This document shows, one piece after another, positions 61,546 through 64,000 of a DNA stretch of 64,000 nucleotides. A program made the translations under genes and the position numbers. Positions within the stretch are counted from its first letter, which is position 1. Each line of letters opens with the position of its first letter. The DNA comes from Dendrobium chrysotoxum. Taxonomy: Eukaryota; Streptophyta; Magnoliopsida; Asparagales; Orchidaceae. The notes beneath the pieces were generated by a model that searched no databases, was not told the origin of the DNA, and saw nothing but the letters and a program-made list of their open reading frames with translations. The stretch covers positions 18,125,197 through 18,189,196 of the forward strand of contig CM034307.1 in NCBI GenBank assembly GCA_019925795.1, in the 5' to 3' direction.

Positions 61546-63351
61546 ATGGCTAACTGTAACAATCGTAATACTGCTGAAGGTTATTCTATTACAAGACCAC
61601 CATTATTTGATAATATTCCTTTTGATTTTTGGAAAACACGCATATCTACTTTTCTTCAATCGATTGACTATCACATGTGGATGTTAGTTAAGGATGGATA
61701 TGAACCACCTTTTAGATTAATTAACAATGTAAAAACTGAACTCCTGTTTGCAGATTGGACTTTTGATGATCATGACTTAGCACAGTTAAATGCAAAATAT
61801 TTGAACTGTTTCTTTTGTGCTTTAAAATCTGAAGACTATATGCGTGTTTCTACTTGTACAACGGGAAAAGAAATCTGGGATAGATTATGTATAACATACG
61901 AAGGTACAACTGAAGTCAAACAGCCTAAGTTAAACATCTTGTTATATGATTATGAACTTTTTTGCATGAAACCTAGTGAGACTATTTCAGAAATGTACAC
62001 AAGGTTCACTCAGATTGTTACCTCTTTGCATGCTTTAGGTAGAGAACTTACTAACTATGAAAGAGTGAACAAAATTCTTAGATATTTGCTTGCTTCTTAT
62101 GATGCTAAGATTACTGCTATCACAGAATCTAAAGATTTAAATACTTACTCTATTGACAGCTTGGATCACTCATTGCTTACGAGCAAGGGGTGAACCAAAG
62201 ATAACTTGATGCAGGTGAACGAAAGAAGGAGAAGACAGTGGCACTAAAGGCCAAAGATTCAGATTCTAGCACTTTCGGGTCTGATAGCGATGATGTTGCC
62301 TTAATCACAAGGTAATTCAAGAGCTTTCTAAGGATGAAGAATAAGAATTTTCAAAAGTGGAACAAAGGAAAGGCCAGTAGAAATTTTAAAGGTTCATCTG
62401 AATCTGTTTGTTTTGAATGCAGGAAGCCTGGACACATAAAGGTGGATTGTCCTACACTCAAGGCTCACCCAAGAAAGGAGAAAGGTGAGGAGAAACCAAA
62501 GTTCAGAAAGGATAAAAAGCGGATACAAAAGGCGTTCTGGGCAGACTCTGCATCTGACTCTTCTGAGACTGAAGCTGAAGAGGAGGAAACAAACTTATGT
62601 CTGATGGCTGATGATCACCCTGGTCAGTCAGACCAGGAAGAGGTATGTGAGCTTACTTACGATCAATTATTTAAAGTTTCTGAAAAAATTCATACATCGT
62701 ATAGGAAGCTTAAGAAAACTCATGCTAGTTTAAAATTAGATTATTTGACTTTGCAAAAGGAGCATGATGTTTTAGTTAAAGATCATTCCACTGTTGATTC
62801 CAATTACATGTCTTTGCTTGATGAATTCGATGAGTTGAACAAAAAATATTCTGATTTAACTATTGAGCATGATTTGTTAAAAACATCGCATGTTGAATTA
62901 GAAGTTGCTTTTAAGAAATTGAATGATATAGCATGTGATTTAGAAAGTAATGAAAGTGCAAGAACTTTTGAAATTGCAAGTTTAAATAAACATATTGAGT
63001 TTTTGAAAGTGAAAATCAGTGCTTTTGAAAAGAATAAAACACCACCTACTTTTGAACAGTTTTATGCACCGCCACCTTTTAAAAAATCTGTTGCAAGTTC
63101 ATCAAAGCATGTTTCATATACATCTAGGAAGAGGCACTATCACCCACGTAGATTAGTTAACCCTTTCCTAGTGTTAGATATTTTTCATGTGGCATGTTAG
63201 GACACATTTCCCACATCTGCACTGTTCACCGTAGTACACATTGGGTGTGGAAACCCAAACTGCCTATTTCACAGCACAGCACGCATGCATTGCATTCTTC
63301 TTTTCATAAGAAGGAACCCAAACCTGTTTGGGTTCCTAAGACTAACGTTTG
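61546..63351 (+). pseudogene. Copia gag of element J
   Basis: Starts MANCNNRNTAEGYSITRPPL; 215 codons are open, then a frameshift at ~62160. In-frame TAA codons at ~62203 and ~62312 stand where relatives have Gln. From 62334 a long open stretch carries the zinc knuckle CFECRKPGHIKVDC, an acidic region and a coiled-coil (SLLDEFDELNKKYSDLTIEH). A frameshift near 63170 interrupts the second zinc knuckle (FSCGMLGH). It ends VWVPKTNV at the TGA near 63349. Confidence 0.9.
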
Positions 63352-63363
63352 ATATTTTTGTAG

Positions 63364-64000
63364 GTGTGCTCTCACACAAGACCTCGTGAGAGCATGTGGT
63401 ACCTGGACAGCGGATATTCTAGACATATGACTGGAGATGCAAATCAGTTCATTTCACTGGAGGCCAGAGCTGGAGGCAAGGTTACACTTGGAGATAGCAC
63501 CACCAGGAAGGTGGTAGGCTCAGGTAAAATTGGTGATTCAAAGAATTTTATGATTGATAATGTTTTGCTTGTAGATGGACTGAAAGACAACTTATTGAGC
63601 ATCAGTCAACTTTGTGAAAAGGGATACAACATCAAATTTCTGCCCACTGGCTGCATTTTAAGCTTAAATGATGAAGTTGTTTTGTAGGGGGCAAAGGATC
63701 AACAATGTCTACAAGCTGGATGTAAGTTGCATTAAATCTGATAATTCAATTTGCTTAAAAACTGCTGCTGATGAGTCTTGGTTATGGCATAGGAGATTGT
63801 GTCATGCCAGTATGAAAACCCTTAGGAGAGTCACCCAAAAGGACTTAGTTAGAGGTGTGCCCAAGCTTAAGTTCACTAAGGATCACCTGTGTGATGCCTG
63901 TCAGTTGGGGAAGCAAGTCCAGTCCTCTTTTCACTCTGTTAAGGACATTAGCACCTCTAGACCTTTAGAAGTTCTTCACATGGACCTCTTTGGACCCATT
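63364..64000 (+). pseudogene. Copia pol of element J, N-terminal part
   Basis: Protease with MWYLDSGYSRHMTGDANQF is open to a TAG at 63685-63687, beside a one-base change in a G-run that shifts the frame. It then reads RINNVYKLDVSCI, the gag-pre-integrase motif WLWHRRLCHASMKTL, and LCDACQLGKQ with LHMDLFGPI at the edge, the first catalytic Asp of integrase. It continues beyond the window. Confidence 0.9.

Larger units (their letters stand above)
59925..64000 (+). mobile_element. Copia element J (same subfamily as LTR D), 5' part
   Basis: 5' LTR, primer site, gag and the start of pol, running off the right edge. Inserted into LTR I. If complete, the 5 bp before it (ATCAG, 59920-59924) should be repeated after its 3' LTR. 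Gag and pol carry a few stops and frameshifts. Confidence 0.92.

Overview
The window is nuclear DNA from a flowering plant. It holds one spliced plant gene, long AT-rich spacers, and a dense pile of plant-type Ty1/copia and Ty3/gypsy LTR retrotransposons. I see no rRNA, tRNA or CRISPR. The species cannot be named from what is visible.

Layout. (1) 1-9484, minus strand: ten exons of the splicing factor Cactin. The gene runs off the left edge, and its 3.8 kb third intron holds a dead Ty3/gypsy protease. (2) 10411-17755: a gag-only Ty3/gypsy element with two ~1.3 kb LTRs and a perfect AATGT target duplication. Its interior carries a MITE and several tandem arrays. (3) 18466-39231: a nest. An old solo LTR (B) is split by a gag-only copia element (A, 19376-25578, duplication CAAAT) and by a 12.7 kb nearly intact Sirevirus-like copia element (C, 26388-39095, duplication GAGCA). 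C's gag is itself split by a solo LTR (D, 34110-35805). (4) 40437-48115: an old minus-strand Athila/Tat-like gypsy element (E) with gag and a 3' accessory ORF but no recognisable pol. (5) 48130-59924: eroded copia pieces (G, F, H, I) and a 117-bp TA microsatellite. (6) 59925-64000: the 5' half of another copia element (J), of D's subfamily, running off the right edge.

How the parts fit. The copia elements share one plan: initiator-Met primer site, gag with zinc knuckle(s), a stop-separated pol in protease-integrase-RT-RNase H order, an accessory ORF and repeated purine tracts. Their LTRs combine (a) arrays of a ~15-bp palindrome upstream of a TATA box, mostly in pairs with centres about 21 bp apart; (b) downstream of the TATA, tandem small hairpins whose stems differ between subfamilies but stay paired; (c) a conserved block of about 40 bp; and (d) a C-tract close to the LTR end.

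The most unusual observation is that the LTR-type palindrome array plus a TATA box is repeated inside element C, directly upstream of the accessory ORF. The unrelated gypsy element E shows the same layout with a different motif. This suggests that the accessory ORF is transcribed from its own copy of the LTR promoter in both superfamilies.
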